From assembly GCA_030632925.1 (NCBI GenBank), contig DAOVTU010000141.1:1-7107 (forward strand): DNA of 7,107 nucleotides, read 5' to 3'. Each line of letters begins with the position of its first letter. Position 1 is the first letter of the stretch. The DNA is from Candidatus Krumholzibacteriia bacterium. GTDB lineage: Bacteria; Krumholzibacteriota; Krumholzibacteriia; LZORAL124-64-63. The notes under the pieces were generated by a model. The model saw nothing but the letters and a program-made list of their open reading frames with translations. It was not told the origin of the DNA and did no database searches. Shown piece by piece: positions 5,072-7,107 of the stretch. The translations under genes and the position numbers were made by a program.

Positions 5072-7107
5072 ATGAGCAAGCAAACTGTCAGTATGGAAAT
5101 GAACGGCACTACGTTCAGCCTCGAAACCGGCCGCATGGCCAAACAAGCGAATGGTTCGTGTATCGTGCGCATGGGTGATACCATGAGCCTGATGACCGTC
5201 ACGGCCAGCCCAAAACCCGCCGACCGGGACTTTCTCCCGCTGTTCGTCGAGTACCGCAACAAGACTTACGCCGCGGGTAAAATTCCCGGCGGCTTCTTCA
5301 AGCGTGAAGCCCGTCCCAGTGAGCGCGAGACGTTGACCTGTCGCCTGATCGACCGGCCCCTGCGTCCGCTGTTCCCCGACGGATTCCGCAACGAAATCCA
5401 GATCGTGGCCTTTGTAATTAGCGCCGATACTGATTTCCACGCTGACACCCTGAGCATCACCGGCGCCTCCATGGCCCTGGCGCTGTCCGACGTGCCGTTC
5501 CACGAGATCGTCTCGGGCGTGCGCGTGGCCGACGTGGAAGGCGAGTTCATCGCCAACCCCACCTTCGAGCAGCTCGAAGAGTCGTCCATGGACCTGATCG
5601 TCGCCGGTACCGACGACGTGATCTGCATGATCGAGGGCGAGTGCCTCGAAGTGCCCGAAGATCGTCTGCTGGATGCCGTCGAATACGCTCACACCTGGAT
5701 CAAGAAGCTGAACAACCTGCAGCGCGAGTTGCTGGCCAAGGCTGACAACAAGTTGACCAAGTGGGAATACGTCGAGCCCGAAGGCGTCAGCGCCGATGTC
5801 GCGACCAAGGTCGAGGAATTGGTCCTGCCCGAGCTGAAAAAAGCCATCGTTGTCAAGGGCAAGGCTGATCGCAGCGCCGCCCTGAAAGCCTGTAAGGCCA
5901 CGGTTGTCGAGGCATTCACCGATGCCGACGGTAACCTGAATGCCGACGCCAAGCCGGCCCTGGCCAAGTTGGAAAAACACACGATGCGCGAGATGATCCT
6001 TTCGGAGGGCACGCGTACCGATGGTCGCGACCTGACCACCGTGCGGCCCATCACCATCGAGACCAGTGTGCTGCCCCGTGCGCACGGTTCCTGCCTGTTC
6101 ACCCGTGGCGAAACCCAGAGCCTGGGTACTGTCACTTTGGGCAGCAAGCAGGCCGAGCAGCGGGTCGAGCCCCTGAACGGCGAGCAGTACTGGTCCAAGT
6201 ACTACCTGCATTACAACTTCCCTCCCTTCAGTGTGGGCGAAGTCGGCCGTTACAGCGGTACCGGTCGTCGCGAGATTGGCCATGGAAAACTGGCCGAGCG
6301 CGCGATCCGTCCCATCCTGCCGGATGTGGAAGACTTCCCGTACACCATCCGTTTGGTGAGCGATACTCTCGAAAGTAACGGCTCCAGCTCCATGGCTACG
6401 GTTTGCTCCTGCTGCCTGGCGATGATGGATGCCGGTGCGCCGCTGCGGGCCAAGGTGGCCGGCGTGGCGATGGGCCTGATCAAGGACGGCGACCGCACTG
6501 CGGTGCTGACCGATATCCTGGGCGTTGAGGATCACCTCGGCGACATGGACTTCAAGGTCACCGGTACCCGCGAGGGCATCACCGCCTTCCAGCTGGACAC
6601 CAAGATCGCCGGCCTCAGCCGCGAGATCATGGTCAAGGCCCTGACCGAAGCCAAGGAAGCGCGCATGCACATCCTGGACGTGATGGACGAGGCCATGCCT
6701 GAGTCCCGCCCCGAGATGAGCCAGTACGCGCCGAAGATCGAGACCGTGCAGATCCCTGTGAAGAAGATCGGCGCCTTGATCGGACCAGGTGGCAAAGTCA
6801 TCAAGAAGATCCAGGAAGACACCGGCGCGACCATCGAGGTTGATGATGAAGGCATGGTCTTCATCAGCAGCACCGACCAGGCCGGTGGCCAGGCTGCCAT
6901 GGACTTCGTGGTTGGCCTGATGGCCGAGCCCGAGCTGGACAAGGTGTACGACGGCATCGTCAAGACCATCGTGGACTTCGGCGCCTTCGTCGAATACCTG
7001 CCTGGCAAGGACGGCCTGCTGCACATCAGTGAGCTGGAATGGCACCGCGTCGGCAACGTCGAAGACGTGCTGCAGCTCGGTGACAAGATCCAGGTCAAGC
7101 TGGTTGA
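5072..7107 (+). CDS. pnp: Polyribonucleotide nucleotidyltransferase (PNPase), 3' end beyond window
   Basis: The 678 visible residues run without a stop to the window edge; the family is usually about 700 residues or longer, so only the end of the S1 domain and the tail are missing. PNPase degrades RNA 3'-to-5' by phosphorolysis, releasing nucleoside diphosphates, and works as a trimer, often with RNase E in a degradosome. Order seen: first RNase PH-like domain (~13-143, with FFKREARPSERE at 75-86), helical linker (~235-300), second RNase PH-like domain (~315-465), KH domain (~557-612, IGALIGPGGKVIKKIQ at 566-581) and S1 domain (from ~623, VDFGAFVEYLPGKDGLLHIS). Active-site features are present: SNGSSSM (435-441) for phosphate, and D487, D493 and K495 in the EDHLGDMDFK block, equivalent to D486, D492 and K494 of the E. 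coli enzyme. ATG 5072 follows AAGGA (5061-5065) at six bases. An unusual VCSCCLAMMDAG (444-455) replaces the common VCGGSLALMDAG. The gene lies behind rpsO and is probably cotranscribed with it. Confidence 0.99.
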   Translation, partial: MSKQTVSMEMNGTTFSLETGRMAKQANGSCIVRMGDTMSLMTVTASPKPADRDFLPLFVEYRNKTYAAGKIPGGFFKREARPSERETLTCRLIDRPLRPLFPDGFRNEIQIVAFVISADTDFHADTLSITGASMALALSDVPFHEIVSGVRVADVEGEFIANPTFEQLEESSMDLIVAGTDDVICMIEGECLEVPEDRLLDAVEYAHTWIKKLNNLQRELLAKADNKLTKWEYVEPEGVSADVATKVEELVLPELKKAIVVKGKADRSAALKACKATVVEAFTDADGNLNADAKPALAKLEKHTMREMILSEGTRTDGRDLTTVRPITIETSVLPRAHGSCLFTRGETQSLGTVTLGSKQAEQRVEPLNGEQYWSKYYLHYNFPPFSVGEVGRYSGTGRREIGHGKLAERAIRPILPDVEDFPYTIRLVSDTLESNGSSSMATVCSCCLAMMDAGAPLRAKVAGVAMGLIKDGDRTAVLTDILGVEDHLGDMDFKVTGTREGITAFQLDTKIAGLSREIMVKALTEAKEARMHILDVMDEAMPESRPEMSQYAPKIETVQIPVKKIGALIGPGGKVIKKIQEDTGATIEVDDEGMVFISSTDQAGGQAAMDFVVGLMAEPELDKVYDGIVKTIVDFGAFVEYLPGKDGLLHISELEWHRVGNVEDVLQLGDKIQVKLV

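Noticed and set aside
4955..7045. A 696-residue open frame on the minus strand opposite pnp
   Set aside because: The plus strand encodes an unmistakable PNPase. The antisense product is rich in Gly, His, Asp, Leu and Gln with no recognisable domain, as expected from a GC-biased gene read backwards.
1..7107. CRISPR array, tRNA, insertion sequence or phage genes
   Set aside because: No regularly spaced repeats, cloverleaf, terminal inverted repeats, transposase or phage motifs were seen on either strand.

Overview
This looks like bacterial chromosome of moderately high GC, from a bacterium that probably has an elaborate cell envelope. The taxon cannot be fixed from the window. The transglutaminase / beta-sandwich / fibronectin III / putative-Ig protein is a type of build I associate with PVC, FCB and related candidate phyla, but this is an inference at low confidence. 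Nothing in the sequence indicates a phage, insertion sequence, CRISPR array or tRNA.

The left half (1-4165) holds envelope or surface genes. First comes the 3' end of a sulfatase / phosphoglycerol-transferase-like hydrolase of the alkaline phosphatase superfamily (1-519, +). Next is a large exported protein (602-3016, +) with a signal peptide, a transglutaminase-like domain with an intact Cys-His-Asp triad, a beta-sandwich region, two fibronectin type III-like domains and a C-terminal putative-Ig (He_PIG-like) domain. Convergent to it, only 21 bp away, is a family 4 glycosyltransferase (3038-4165, -) of the CapM/PglA type. A shared role in surface polysaccharide or cell-surface assembly is plausible but inferred from adjacency alone.

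The right half (4166-7107) is a housekeeping block: rpsO (ribosomal protein S15, 4588-4857) followed by pnp (polynucleotide phosphorylase, 5072 to beyond the window end). This is the same gene order as in Escherichia coli and many other bacteria. A good sigma70-type promoter (4312-4340) lies about 240 nt before rpsO, leaving a long structured 5' leader. The rpsO-pnp gap (214 nt) holds a perfect 8-bp hairpin and then a long stem that ends exactly at the pnp ribosome binding site.

The most interesting material is RNA-level. The rpsO leader has a hairpin whose loop can pair with the Shine-Dalgarno, plus a second hairpin just before it, which suggests S15 autoregulation by a pseudoknot. The pnp leader has two mutually exclusive stems next to the start site, which suggests RNase III / PNPase-type autocontrol. 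Both mechanisms are known in E. coli, but the sequences here were found by eye and need folding and comparative checks. The transglutaminase protein is the best candidate for an undescribed protein function.
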